Assembly: GCF_051020975.1 (NCBI RefSeq)
Contig: NC_135033.1
Location: 7,157,501 to 7,221,500 of the forward strand
Direction of reading: 5' to 3'
DNA: 64,000 nt
Origin: Osmia lignaria lignaria
Taxonomy: Eukaryota; Arthropoda; Insecta; Hymenoptera; Megachilidae
Shown: positions 22,178 to 34,580 of the stretch, one piece after another
Layout: each line of letters opens with the position of its first letter
Position numbering within the stretch: the stretch's first letter is position 1
Notes under the pieces: generated by a model
What the model saw: only the letters and a program-made list of their open reading frames with translations
Databases searched by the model: none
Told to the model about the DNA's origin: nothing
Program-made: the position numbers and the translations under genes

Positions 22178-25100
22178 GATGTTTTTCAACTTCATTTTCG
22201 TAATCTGCTATGATTCATCAATTTTATAAGCTTGATTTCATTTAACATTTACTTTTTTTACATTTATTACATCTACATCTAATTTTCTAATTTTTTAATT
22301 TCCTAAATTCCTACTCTGCTAATTTTAGAAAATCCTAATCAGACCTCCGATTATACACTTAATTGATTGTGAAAGTTTATAAAAGGTGCGAATAACATAA
22401 TTATTAAAAATTCATCTTGAAAGAACTTACAATAAGTCAAATATCTAATAAAATATTAGAATTCACAATAGAAACTTCATGTTACCAAAAAGTCACAGGA
22501 GTGAATAAAGGGTTAATCTATACAAAAGCCCCAAATGATTTCGTCCTTCACGAGTACTTGATTCTCCAAAAAATTCCATCCATTCTCCACCACCACCTAA
22601 CTACCCCTAATCTAAACCTCTCATCATGCTCTCCCGCGCAATTCAAACGACTCGTTCAACCTCTTTGCTCGCCTATGCAAATGAAATGGTCGCTTATCAG
22701 AAATCTGATCGTGAGGATTCCACGTACCCTTTATACAATCGTATTAACTCGTTTCGTTCGCGAGGGACACCTCGTCCATCCTCGCGACAGATGTGGAAAA
22801 TCGCGATCCTTCGCGTGACCGGTGCTAGGATAGACTGAAAACCAGGTCGACCCTTTCTCTCTTGCTCTATTTTTTTTTCTCCTTGTCTAGGACTTAGTTA
22901 AGACGTCACCGGGTCGAACAATACGGTCAACCATGCGTGCACGGGCTTCGCACCTTTGGCTCCGTGCATAGAATTTGATTTTTATCTTGGAGGGCACTCG
23001 ATGGGTGCCGCGATTTGGAGATAGCCTGCATCGTTTCGAGTGCTCTTCAGGACACTCGGTCTGCTTGATGCTGCTTTTTTTTCAAACAACGGCTCCCTGA
23101 CGCCCGTTAACTCGCCCCGAATGCGCAGTTCGCTGGAATGTTTAATACCGTGGTTTTCCATGGACTCAGGTAGACGTTTTGATGGGAAATTGCTTAGGTG
23201 GATGATTGAAAGTGGTAGTCGTTGTTGGAAGCATTTTTATGAGGATATGATAGCTTGAAATATCAGTTTTTAATATCATTTATGATATTAAATAATTCAT
23301 ATGTCTCATGTAAAGTTTATAATTTTAGAATTATTGAGACAATGTTCAGGATAATAAGATAATTTTCAAATATAATATTTTTCACATAGTGAACTATTGA
23401 AGATTAAATGAACCAAAAATAGTAGAATATTTCTTTTGCAAATGGAGATGAATAGCAGTGTATGCAATCGCATTAGCAATCTCTTCAGGATATATGGAAA
23501 TGAAATGAAAGTTGATACCATTGTTCCAGTATAACTCTCTATTTTGAACGAAACAAAGAAGAAAAAGACCCTTATTCACTTAATTGTTCCTATTTTTGGC
23601 TTATTCTCATTCACTCTACATATTCTCCATAATATGTCAGTCAATGCAAAGATTCATTAAAGAGATTTTATAAAGTAAAATCATGTACAATTAGTGACAA
23701 TTGACTTAATTAAAATGTTTTCCTTAAGTACCAATCATCTCGTGAAAGGCTCACATCAAATCAAGGAAAGCTTCTCGTCTAAATCGCTGCTCGATTGCCA
23801 TAACATCTTGAAATTCTCAATTCTATTTGTCCCCACGAACGTGTCTACTTCCCTCGTCATACTTATCCCATTAATACCCGATAATTACCAATCGATCGAT
23901 CTCTCACCTATCTTATAGGCTGACGGGAAACTCGATTGAATCGAACTCGAACGAAAAGGCGTCGCGTGAAAAGCGAAGCGTCGAATCGAATTTTTTATGG
24001 TGAACAACCAGATTCTCCATGATAGAAGGTCGTTCGGATCATTAATAATCGTCGAACGATATCCGCATGAAAATCACATTACGATAAGCAATAGTTGTCA
24101 CGGAGCTTGCCTCGGGCCATTTCGACCCACCCCACCCCCCAGGATCCCCGAACGAGGATTCAGGTAGTTATGAGTTCCACGCTCGTTTTCCATACGCGTA
24201 TGGGGGGCCCCACCTGGGCCCTCGTACGTGTGCACACGCACAACGATGAAGTGTCCTGGTATCAGGGTAGGAGACGCACATGGGACCCCATAGAATATGC
24301 ATGCGTTTTGTATTCAGGAATATGTTAACCCTTTCGCTTAGTCTTTCGATTGGCACCACGGAGGCAACACCTCCGGACTATTTGACACGGTTTCTTCGAC
24401 TTTATGGTGTTCTGAAATTTCTCCTCGGGTTTCGTATATAAGATCTCTCTGATCATTCGTGGACATGGTGCTGCGCGAGGGATGGATGGTGTTGGAAGAA
24501 GTTCCTTCAAAGGTTTGTGGATCACTTCACTGGTTTTATATTTGTCAATTATTGTATTGTTCGGATTACATTTTTTAATTGTTTCGTTGATTAATTTCAA
24601 CTATTGTTTGGGAGCATTAGTGGAGGATAGGTGGTACTCTTATTTAGCAGAGATCTTCCGAACAATAAATTTATTTATCGAAGGACTGATTTTCGTGGAG
24701 AGTTCTTATTTAGTATCACATTCTTATTTATAAAAATTCAAATACATGGCGTGGAAACATTCAAATTTTGCCAAAAATAAAATTAACTGGTTTTGTAATT
24801 AAGAAATGCAATTTATCATAAAATTTCTTCTTCTTCGAGATCCTTAAGTGTCTTTGTAAAAATCGAATTTTAATCTGTTCACTATGAGACGAAACAGTTT
24901 CCCTTTACCTTTTTTCTTTCTTTTTGCATTTCAACAACGAGTTATTTCCGTCGGGAGACATTTCCCATGGCGGACATTTGGCTGTCGTTTATACGTGCCG
25001 TAGAATCGGAATAATGCAAAAGTAATATCGGCCTGGAGGCATCGTGTAATAGCTCCCTTAAAATATGATCGACAGGAAGATGGAGCGATAAACTTCTCAT

Positions 25101-25617
25101 TGAGTCATCCGTCGTTAAGGAATGTTCGAATGCTCTCGTTTCGCGCGTTTTATTCGGTCGTGCAGGCGACGGGGAATAAAACTATTTGTCGCTCGGCGAG
25201 AGATGCGAACGGAAAACGAGGTTTATCGCTGCGCGAACACCAATTCCGACCTCTTCACCATCATTCCCGCTGAAACGCGTGAAAATATTTTCAATCGATT
25301 CTAATCAACTTCCATGGATCCGATCGACAATCTCGATGGACGGTTTCAACTGAAAACCGATCTCGTTCAAACATATTTGTGTGTAGGTACTTTAAAAAAA
25401 AAAGCAATTAGATCAAATCGAGGTGAAATTTTTTCATAGATCACGCGTGAATTTCAAGGGTAAAATTTGGAGAAGGATAAGCAACTTTTTTGCGTGGATC
25501 TTTGAAATATGAAAATTAAATTGAGAAGAAAATTGAATGCATTTGATATTTTCAATCATAAAAGAAAGTAGACTGTACTTTTTTGGATTAGAAATTGAAT
25601 TTTCTCTACTCACACAA
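22178..25617. other. noncoding region with GC patches at 22.7, 24.1 and 25.2 kb
   Basis: No supported gene. Positions 22200-22560 and 23260-23700 are AT-rich. Positions 22640-23200 and 23900-24330 are GC-richer; the second contains the perfect 12-base palindrome CGTGTGCACACG (24227-24238) and a TTAACCCTTTCG word at 24326. A hydrophobic 83-codon frame at 24482-24733 has no support. Positions 25080-25340 form a small CpG-rich patch. Confidence 0.5.
23269..23292. repeat. hairpin, 10-bp perfect stem with 4-base loop
   Basis: TTTAATATCA (23269-23278) pairs exactly with TGATATTAAA (23283-23292) around TTTA. Within AT-rich DNA this may be chance. Confidence 0.5.
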
Positions 25618-25735
25618 TTAACCTTCGGATAGCGGACCATGGAGAGAGCCTCAATTCTAACGTAATTTTGTGTTTCTTATCATTTTCATTTTCTAAATTT
25701 TATACTATTATTTTGTGAATTATTCCTTCCAATAT
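25618..25735 (+). repeat. dispersed CCATGGAGAGAGCC repeat, copy 2
   Basis: Starts TTAACCTTCGG, then GCGGACCATGGAGAGAGCCTC, AATTCTAACGTAATTTTGTG, TTTTCATTTTCTAAATTTTA and CCTTCCAATAT. Collinear with the other copies along about 115 bases. Confidence 0.8.
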
Positions 25736-26243
25736 ATAAAACCTTTTAATTTCAAAGTTATACGTTTAACTTCAGATTAATATCACAGTATATTTTGTAA
25801 GTTAAAAAAACAGAGAAATATTCGCTCACCCTCGACATTTTGCAACGTGGCCAGAAGGTTCGTACTTTCTTTGACAGGAAAATGGCTCGCAGCCATTTTG
25901 TAAAGGTCACCCTTCGATGCCACCCCTGCAGCAACGTGGCCACCAACCCCTGACTCGAATCGGTTCAATTACCCCGAAATGGCGTGGTTCACCGACTTCC
26001 TAGTCGACGTCCTGCTGCGAATCAGTTGACCGCTGGTCACTCTTTACTTGACCGTGAATAATTCGATTACCGTGGAGGCCATTGAAAAGGAGTCGAGCGA
26101 GCGCGAAATCGAATTTGACGTTAAACACGCGGCTCATTTCAGAACTTGTCTCTACCTGTCATTTTTCCAATTTTAAAATCTTTTATATAGAAAATACAAA
26201 ATATTTAATTATCCAAATCAAATCTAATTAGGAAGCAGTAATA
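25736..26243. other. noncoding region between two repeat copies
   Basis: Positions 25840-26130 are GC-richer and include CAGCCATTTTG and AAATGGCGTGG words. The remainder is AT-rich. No supported gene. Confidence 0.5.
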
Positions 26244-26350
26244 CAATAATTTTTAAAGGAACAGTATACAATTTAGAAAATCAAAATAATATGAAATACA
26301 AAATTACATTAAAATTGTGGCTCTCTTCACGGTCCATCGTTAGAGGGTTG
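26244..26350 (-). repeat. dispersed CCATGGAGAGAGCC repeat, copy 3 (reverse)
   Basis: Read on the minus strand it starts CAACCCTCTAACGATGGACC, then AGAGAGCCACAATTTTAATG, TAATTTTGTATTTCATATTA, TTTTCTAAATTGTATACTG and TTCCTTTAAAAATTATT. It lies about 510 bases right of copy 2 in the opposite orientation. Confidence 0.75.
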
Positions 26351-26808
26351 AAAAATAATATTCTTCGCAAAATTTTATTCGCAACAAGTTATCTTTCTTT
26401 TCATTTCTAATTATCATCTTTGAATTTCTATTACATGCCTCCTATTTCGAAATTACAATCGTCACCCTTAATACCGAAAGGGTTAATAATTGCATAAATA
26501 TCTACCGTTCACTCATAAAACTTGGACCAATTTGCACAACGTCCCATTGAATAAAGGGTCGGTGGGCGCAATATTTGCCGATACCTGTACCGCGTCGAGG
26601 AGGGTAAGAAAGTGGAAAATAAACGATTAAAAATCGACAGTGGTAGTGGCCGTGGTCCACGACCCGTCGATAAATCACCGGCTAATACTAGCCGGGGCGC
26701 GTGCCACCGAAAAAGGAGTGACCGGACATTATCGTTCAGGTCAATTCAGCGAGAAGCACGGAGGAGAAGTTGAATTTCCGGTTCTGCGTCTGGTGGCCAA
26801 TCCGGTGG

Positions 26809-26869
26809 AGGTCAGCGGGACCCCTGACCCAGGTCGAGGGTCAGCCCAAACAATCTTTCCTCGGGGTCA
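26809..26869 (+). promoter_or_regulatory. cluster of four GGTCA-type half-sites
   Basis: AGGTCA (26809), TGACC (26825, reverse), GGGTCA (26838) and GGGTCA (26864) lie within 61 bases of a GC-rich patch. This is the half-site word of nuclear receptors. The variable spacing does not fit one fixed dimer, so binding is only a suggestion. Confidence 0.3.
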
Positions 26870-28465
26870 GCCCACCGCGTTTACGCCACTGATTTATGGC
26901 CTGGTTCCACGCTCGATACATTCGAGTCTCTTCGTGGTCGCAAGTGACCATTGATCGATTCACTTTCGCGACAGAGACTAATTGATCTGTGCTAGACAAA
27001 TATTTTTGTTTACTTCTTCCTTGATTCAGGTTGCTTATTTAGGGGAGAAATTAGGAAGGATAAGTGTCTTGGTGATATAAATGCAATTTTGAATTTTGAA
27101 TTTGAAAATTTTTAGATTTGGAAGAGTGAATTAGGTGCAAAATTTTGACTTACATCGGTGTTAAAAATTAAATAAACAGTGCGATGGATTTGGTGAAAAT
27201 TAGAATACGATTTTGTGCTTTAAGTGAAAGATTTTGAAATTTGAAAAACCTGATAGGTGTATCGGTTCGATCAGTGATTTTTTCACACATCCACGTTTAC
27301 GTGTCCGATACATCGTTAAACTCTACGTATTTAAAAGTAAAAATCCACTTCCCTCGAATTTCCCGGAAGCTCCTGCACTTCGGTGCCTCGTTTCCCGCCA
27401 AAAATTGGCTGCAAACCGTGGCGTCTGATCATTTCGTTTTCGCTCTTTCATCTCGAAAGCCGCGACAGCCGGCTGCCGTGGAAGGGACACGAGAAAACTG
27501 AAGAGAGATTTCTAAGAAGCAACGCTAAACGCAAATTGGCGCAAATTGGCGGCGGCTTTAGCGCAGGACGTAAGCCTGCACAAGACGCTAAGCCAGCGGC
27601 AAGCAATTCGCCAAGAGAGTTGGCTGCATCGAATCCTCTAAAGGAGAAATGGAAGGAGCGTGATAGAGAAAGAGGAAGAGGTGGAAAGCGGACGAGAGAA
27701 GCTGCATCCGACAAAAGGGAACCGGCGGCAAAGAGGCGAGAGGAAGGAGGAGGAAGATCGTTAGGCATGTTACGTCTTGCATCCTGCCAGGACGATGGAA
27801 CAGCCGGTAGACTACGACGTGTATACCGTTGCACGTACACTATGCCCCTTCTGTTCGTTCGGTACATGCACGAAGCGAGAACGCGCGAGCACGATGGGGT
27901 GGTTTTGGCAAGCCCATCCCACTAGACCGTCTTTCGAAAACCACCCCCTCGGTGGATAGCGAGGGCGACGAACTACAACCGCGCAAGATGGCTCGTGACT
28001 CTTCCACGTCCATGAAATGGCGTATACACTATCGGCCAAAGGTTTACATATAAGAAATATCGACATAAACATCAGTAATCGGAAAATATTCTATGATGAT
28101 ATTATGCGCCTCTAAATATCTAGTTCCACAAATTAATTATTGGAGATTGAAATTAATTTAATTTTATCATCATTAACAACATTCTCGTGTCACTCATAAA
28201 AGGGGTAGAAAAATATTCAAATTTAAAATACAAGGCCTATAATCAGATCTAAATGTGGAAAGGATTAATTAAGGGTATTTGAAAGGGATTGAAAATAAAC
28301 TCTGATGTCTTAATCAGTCACATACCGGAAAGCTCAGCGAAAATCGATCTTATATACACAGGTCGATCCCTTTCCTAGGCGTCTCGTAAGACAAGTTCGA
28401 AACTGCTTCGCTGGTTAGTCCTTATTGACTGGCATGGGTACGGGGTATCTTGGAAGCTCGATGGG

Positions 28466-28479
28466 GTTGCTTAGGCAAC
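28466..28479. promoter_or_regulatory. X-box-like palindrome (RFX-type)
   Basis: GTTGCTTAGGCAAC has GTTGC and GCAAC arms around TTAG, close to the RFX X-box pattern GTTNCC-NN-GGNAAC. One position differs from ideal symmetry. Confidence 0.35.
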
Positions 28480-29527
28480 TTCAAATTAATTTCAAACATA
28501 GGGAGAAACAATACTTAATGCCAAGAACCGTGGAGGGTGGTAGGTCTCGAGTAGTGGAGCATCCCATAATAATTATTTTCCAATGAAAACTCAAATTGTC
28601 GGTGGGATCGGGTTCACGAGCTACCCCATCGCGTGTCAGGGGTAAACTTTGTCGAGGATGAGAATGTCTGTTGAAGATGTCAAAATGACATTGAGACCAC
28701 GACTCAAGACCTAACAGTTCCTTTTGATATAAGGAAACAGTATTTACAGCTAATTTAAAGAAAAATTCGCTCAGTTTCATAATTTAAAAATAATATATTA
28801 ATCAATAAAATGGAAAGTGTAAAGGTTTTATATTGCGTATTCCATGATTCTCTTTTCCAAGAATTCGGTTTATTATAATTTTAAAACACCCCAAACAAGA
28901 GTATACCTAACAGAAAAAGAACAAAATTTCATCCCTTCCAAAAGAAGACCAAACATCCCCCTGAAAAGTGCCCGTAGATGTTGAATTAAAATCGCGAAAT
29001 CCACTTAAAGCCTAAGGATCTCCCCTAAGATTTAGCATTGGACCGCGGGATTGGTGTTTCAAAGAACTCGCCCGGCAAAATGCGGAAACGTTGTCATCGG
29101 TTTCGAAGCGAATCGCGTGATAAAGAGGAGGGGGTTGTTCGCGGAAGAAGAACCGGGCGATGTTAATGGAATTTGATCCGGACGAGGCGGTTTCGAAGAC
29201 GTTTCGGTGAACGGGCGGAAGACGGAGAAACGGTTGGTGCTCACAAACTCGCGTAATTATGAGCGGAAGACTCAAACATGCTGCCGTTGCAGTCTTGCCA
29301 CACTTTGGTGTGTGCAGCCGTGTTCGGGAACTCGAAAGCAGCCAGACGTTCCCGTGCCCCGAGGATACCAGCCAGGCCGAGGTCTGGCTCACGATTTCGC
29401 TAGACGTGCACCCTTAATCGTTCTCGCTTTATTCCACGATACGAGCAGATGTATTCGGAAAACGAGAAACGGTTGTAGCTCGCGATTCAATTCATTTAAA
29501 AAGGAAGAGACGCTTTATAAGCGGTTA

Positions 29528-29667
29528 TTAATCCTCGTACGACGGACCATGGAGAGAGCCCCAATTTTAATTTCATTTAGGTAATATCGTATATCATGTT
29601 ACTTTCATTCTCTAAATTTTACACCATTCCATTAAAAATTATTTTTCCAACCTAGTTCAAGGATTAA
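29528..29667 (+). repeat. dispersed CCATGGAGAGAGCC repeat, copy 4 (apparently full length)
   Basis: Starts TTAATCCTCGTACGACGGACC and ends GTTCAAGGATTAA. The end is the inverted form of the start (TTAATCCTTGAAC against TTAATCCTCGTAC), so this 140-base copy has short inverted termini bounded by TTAA. This is the pattern of a small piggyBac-type nonautonomous element; the superfamily is inference. Confidence 0.7.
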
Positions 29668-32600
29668 TTAATTGTATCAGGGTAATTAAGTGAGGTCCAA
29701 GATGGACTTGTTAATTTATAAAATTTCATTTTGAAAATACTTCACCGTAGATGGTAGGTGGTACTATTTTTTAGATTACACGGTAAAGTTTGATTTTCAT
29801 CTGTGTCGGGGCACGCACGTGTATGTTGTTGAGGAAAATCAAAGAGAAGATGGTTCAACCACCTCAGAAGACGTCGCAGAAATCAAAGATAGCGATTTAA
29901 ACCATCCATCATCCTCAACGAGCTAACGCCCCATTATCTCCCCCAATCAGCAATCAAACATCATTCATTCGTAGTGTTCTCACCTCGAAGAAATTACCTA
30001 CAACCACCCTCCAAACATTTTCTCTCAACGAACCTCAAGTTCTCAGTCTGCTATCGAGCAACATTTCTGAACGATAAAAGAAAGTTTGTCGTACGTTTGA
30101 CGATCGAAGAAGGCTAGCGAACGGCCATCCTCTTCCACGCGGGTGCGAGATCCCGTAGGATCAGGATCTCCCTGGTCGTCTTTAAGCGGCAACACGCTGG
30201 ATCCCCTCTTGGCAAGCCCAGCAGGTTACCATGACGACCAACGCGTGACGTAACCACCCACCACGGACCCGGTGAAACAAATGAAGGCACGTCCTCCTTC
30301 GTACACCCCCAGCCTCCCTCACCCACCGCCGCGAAGAGCTTCCCTCTTTCCACCTGACTCCCATCCCTGCCTCGCTCTTTGCCTTTGCGATTCCCAGCCT
30401 CCACTTGCGGGATCACCGCGAGCAAGTGGTCCAGAACGTGGAATGGAAGGGTGCTAAAGGGAGGTGGCGGTGGCGGAGGTGGAGGAAGAGGATGCTGGCA
30501 GGCGAAATTACAAGGACCCGTTCTAGGTCCTCGGAAACTTGGCTATGAAGTCCTCGTTGCGGGGAATATGCAGCCCGTACGTAGCGTCGGAAGTTTCTAT
30601 TTTACGGGATCTGTTTCTCGAGGGCACAAAGGAGGGATCCGGGAATTTCGCGGTGCACGCCGAGAGGATCGGGCTTCTTGCATAGCGGCTCCTTTACGAG
30701 CTGAATTCCAGGGACACGGAGGACCGGCTTTCAGCTACTAATTGGGAGACTGTTTATTTTGCTATCGGAGTTTTCAACGGATACCCCGGTGTTATTAATG
30801 TTTCAAGGATTTTCCTATGGAAAATTGGAGGAGTTAAGTTGTTGGATAAAGATGGTGGTTAAGTTGAAGTTGATCAGGGGTGGCGACTTTACATACTAAT
30901 TAGACGACCAAATCGTTTATTTGGTACGAGAATTTTGAAGGAATACTTTGGGGTATCTACCCGCAAGTAATTGAAATAACATATTCAACAATGATAGTCC
31001 CCGAATTTTGGAAATAAAACAACCTGAACGGAACGTATTGTTTCATTAATATATTTCTCTTCTACTATAAACGGTATAGACATTTTTGAAAGCCCCATTT
31101 AAAGGTTACGTCCCACATACTCCACCGTGGTTGGAATAAAAATGAACGAGGAAAAGTAGCTCGAGGAAAAGCTGTTCTTTCTCTGTATGCTCGGTATAAA
31201 AAGATTGAATAAAAATGCGATTGAATAAAAAGGAACCGCTTGGAAGTCGAAATATTTTATGCAGAATTAGAAATTATTTAAAACTGTTAAAAAATGTTTA
31301 CTCAAATACAAGAAATTTTCAAATATAATATGATTGACCCAAGAAGGCACCAACTTAGAAATCAGCAAATTTAAACAACAAATTTCTAAACATATGTAAG
31401 TTAAAATATTAAAATTTGATTAAAGAATACCCCTTTTTTAAATCATTATACATCAGTTTTCAAATTATGAACATTTTTCTAATATTTTATTACACATTTT
31501 TATCTAACAAAAAAATAATTCACCTCATTTACCTTATTGCACAAACGAGAAACAAGATGAAATCATACAAAAAAATGCTTCTTCAAGAAAACAGCTCTAC
31601 GTTATTTAGCATATCGTATTTACCAATTACGTTTCACAATATAGAGTTCGAAGCACTCTTATCCTCGTTTCCCAGCAACTTCGAAGGGAAAGAACGACTT
31701 CACGCGTCAAAGGACGCGCTTGGAACACGCCGTGCCGTATTTCAGCTAAACTAGAATCGTCGTTCTCCGCGAAGCGTATAGGAGAAGAAAGGGCGCGTAG
31801 TGGAACGAAGAAACGGATACAGTGTTCCAGTTACTTTGATGGAAGCCCTTTTGATACTCCCTTCTTGCCCGTTGCACCATCTTCCTGCGTGCCCTGAAGA
31901 ACGAACGAATCAATTCCTAGCTCCGAACACGCCTCGATTCTCACGACGTCTTTTTCCTCTATTCTCTTTACTGTTCGACTTTTCGAATACGTAACGAGAG
32001 GGCACGTGGTCGAAATTCGAATCGAACAGACAGAAATACGAATGATGGAAAGGTTTTCCTAGTTCTACCATCAAAACTCACTCCTTACTTCCAACAACTC
32101 CTTTTCTGAAATTATTCAGCATTTTAAATTTCTATTCTATTTAAAAAAAATTATTTGTAAGAATATTTAAACAAATTTCTTTGGAACAAAAAGGGTGTCA
32201 ATAATAATTATGCAGCATGTATTCAAAATTAAATTATACCAATCAATGAACTACAAGTGGCAGTGATCAAAGTCTCTAACTATCAAAGAATCAACCCTCA
32301 ATGGGAAACAAGATGAAGCAAATCCTGTTGCACGGTTTTCGTCTCGTTCGTCACCCTTTCGATTTTCACCCCCGTGAAACACGTGGCTTCCGCGAATCTC
32401 GCAGTTACGGTTGCGATCGATCAACAGATGGGACGAGGTGCTCGTAAAAGAGGCACAGTCAGAAAACGAGCGAGCTCGAGCGAGGTACGACGAGGGGTGC
32501 GAAGAAGACACGGACAGATCGCGGGCAGAGAAACGCAAATCGCCCGAAGCGAAACGATCCACGCGAGACCGAACGGGGACATGAATTTATAATTTCCGTC

Positions 32601-34469
32601 GTTGAACCCTTCGACGTCGTTGATTCGCCGGATCGAGCTGTCGTTCGCGTCGTATAAATCAAAATCAGACGCATTGTAACGCGGTGTTCCATCGTGGAAT
32701 CGTCCCGTACAGAAACAAGGGGGATGAAGGTAGAAAAGAGACGAGAAACTCGGTCAAGCTACAACAAAACCCCCCCTGCGGGTTATCCCAGGTAGAAACT
32801 ACGATATGCGTGGAAGAGCGTTCGTTAACGTTGAAGAGAGAACAGGAGAGTTCGCGAAAGGGTGTAGAAAAAAGCCGAAAGTATCGGTCGGATATACATA
32901 TGTATGTCGGCCTAGGGTACAATGTATTCAAATTGCGAGAAAAAGGGTTGGCCTGGCCGTCGGGTATATATAGGTGATGGGTAAAAAATGCGACAGACTG
33001 GTTAACGAAGCGAGATGGTCCATTGAATGATTCTGAATGGGATGCTGGGACCGTTCTCGCATCCGTTTCCACCAGAACTTTGTATAAGAGTTTTCACTGC
33101 GACCGTGTGCTAACTAGAAGGATACACAGGATGATGGCAGCCATATGCCAGCGAAGGCAACCTGATCCTACCTTATGGTGTCAGGAGATTTCTTTTTAGG
33201 CTAAGTGAAATTCCTATGATAGAATTAAAATAATTGCCCAAGGTTGTCCTTAAAATTTTATTAAAAAAAAAAATTGAATACAGGGACACAACCTTTTATG
33301 TTGCATTCAGATATCATTGAAAATAATAATGAAATTTATTTTGCATATTTTATCTAATTTCATTTCTGGTTCTGTAGGTATTAAAAATTGACCCACCCTT
33401 AAGAAAATGATACAAACATATAAATTTAAAAAATATTACAAATGATAGTGAACGAATTTGAAGCTTAAAATTTAATAAAAGTATCCACATAAACCAAACG
33501 AAGATTACGATCCAATAAATCCTAAGCACCGTAAGCAATTTAATACCCTTAGATAACTCAATTAATCATAAACACCCCCCAAACAAGCTGTCGAAAAAAG
33601 AAACATAATAATCCTCTTAATTTTCAAAATCAACCCACCGTGTAAGTCATAGACAACCCCAAGACAATATTCTCGGTGGAGGTAGTCGGTCGGGGGTGGA
33701 ACGTTCTTTCTCCCTTAAAGCGGAACTTCGTCGGTTCTTTGGCTTTTTAAAACGAACAAAAGAACGCCGACACGTCTTAAATGAACGCGCTACTTGTTGC
33801 ACGGAGAAAAGGGGTGGAGATTGCGGGGGTGGAAGCCGTAGGAGAAGGAGGTGGATGGTGGTGTTGGAAGCGGAAGAGAAAAGGGGGGTGGTAGAAGTTG
33901 GCCCCTGTTGGTAACGTTGCTCTGGTGGAGGGGAGGGGGGTTAACAGGGCGAAAAGGAGGCAAGGGGTGGGCTGTTCGCGGCGGCGGCGTCGACAGAAAA
34001 CTGTTTCTCTTTTGTTTTTACCGTCTGGAGGAGCCACGAGATGGGGCGCGCGAGGAAGTTGCAATTAAAAATGTAGTTCAAGGCCGACACCCCGGGGGAG
34101 GTTTACCTTGAGCCCTCTTTCTCTCGTTCTCGCTTTTCTCACACCCTTGCTGTCTCTCCGCCTCGCTTTCACTGCACCCTGCTTCTCAGCCTCCCGCGTT
34201 TCGCGCCCGCCCGCGTCGGCGTCGGCGTCGACAATTTCACGTGGCCGCCCTCGCCTCTCCTCTCCTCTCGAACTCGTTCCTCGCACTTTCTTCGCGACCA
34301 TCAGGTGCTTTTCGCGACCCGGAAGTCGCGGGACTTTAACTATTAGATGGTGCAGAAGGGTTAATCGTGAATCAGACATACGAAACATAACCGATGGTAA
34401 TTTTCACTAAAATGAATAGCAAATCCTTATAAGAATTTCCACGTTACTCTGATAAGAGGTATATACCAT
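29668..34469. other. noncoding region with several GC-rich blocks
   Basis: Positions 29850-30740 are GC-rich, with a GGN-type glycine-like simple repeat (30463-30495) and an imperfect X-box-like word (GTTACCATG) at about 30226. Positions 31250-31600, 32100-32240 and 33180-33640 are AT-rich. Positions 32330-33110 are CpG-rich. Positions 33680-34000 are extremely G-rich on this strand (several GGGG runs, potential quadruplexes) and then turn C-rich at 34100-34270. Long frames here are compositional. No gene is supported. Confidence 0.5.
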
Positions 34470-34580
34470 TTAACCCTTGAACGGTGGACTATGGAGAGAG
34501 CCTCAATTCTAATTTAATTTTGTATTTTATATTATTTTCATTTTCTAAATTTTCCTCTGAATATTGTTCTTTCAATATGT
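34470..34580 (+). repeat. dispersed CCATGGAGAGAGCC repeat, copy 5
   Basis: Starts TTAACCCTTGAACGGTGGAC, has TATGGAGAGAGCCTCAATTC, TAATTTAATTTTGTATTTTA, TTTTCATTTTCTAAATTTTC and ends near TTCTTTCAATATG. Collinear with the other copies. Confidence 0.8.

Larger units (their letters stand above)
26351..29527. other. noncoding region, GC-rich blocks at 26.6, 27.3-28.0, 28.4 and 29.0-29.5 kb
   Basis: GC patches alternate with AT-rich gaps. Positions 26809-26869 hold four nuclear-receptor-like half-sites. Positions 27520-27760 are purine-rich with a short duplicated GCAAATTGGC (27531-27550) and give long lysine/arginine-rich frames on one strand and proline/serine/leucine-rich frames on the other, typical of strand asymmetry rather than coding. 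An X-box-like palindrome lies at 28466-28479. No gene is supported. Confidence 0.5.

Noticed and set aside
27383..27925. 180-codon open frame rich in K, R, E
   Set aside because: Purine-rich strand artefact; the complementary strand is open too and there is no domain or splice support.
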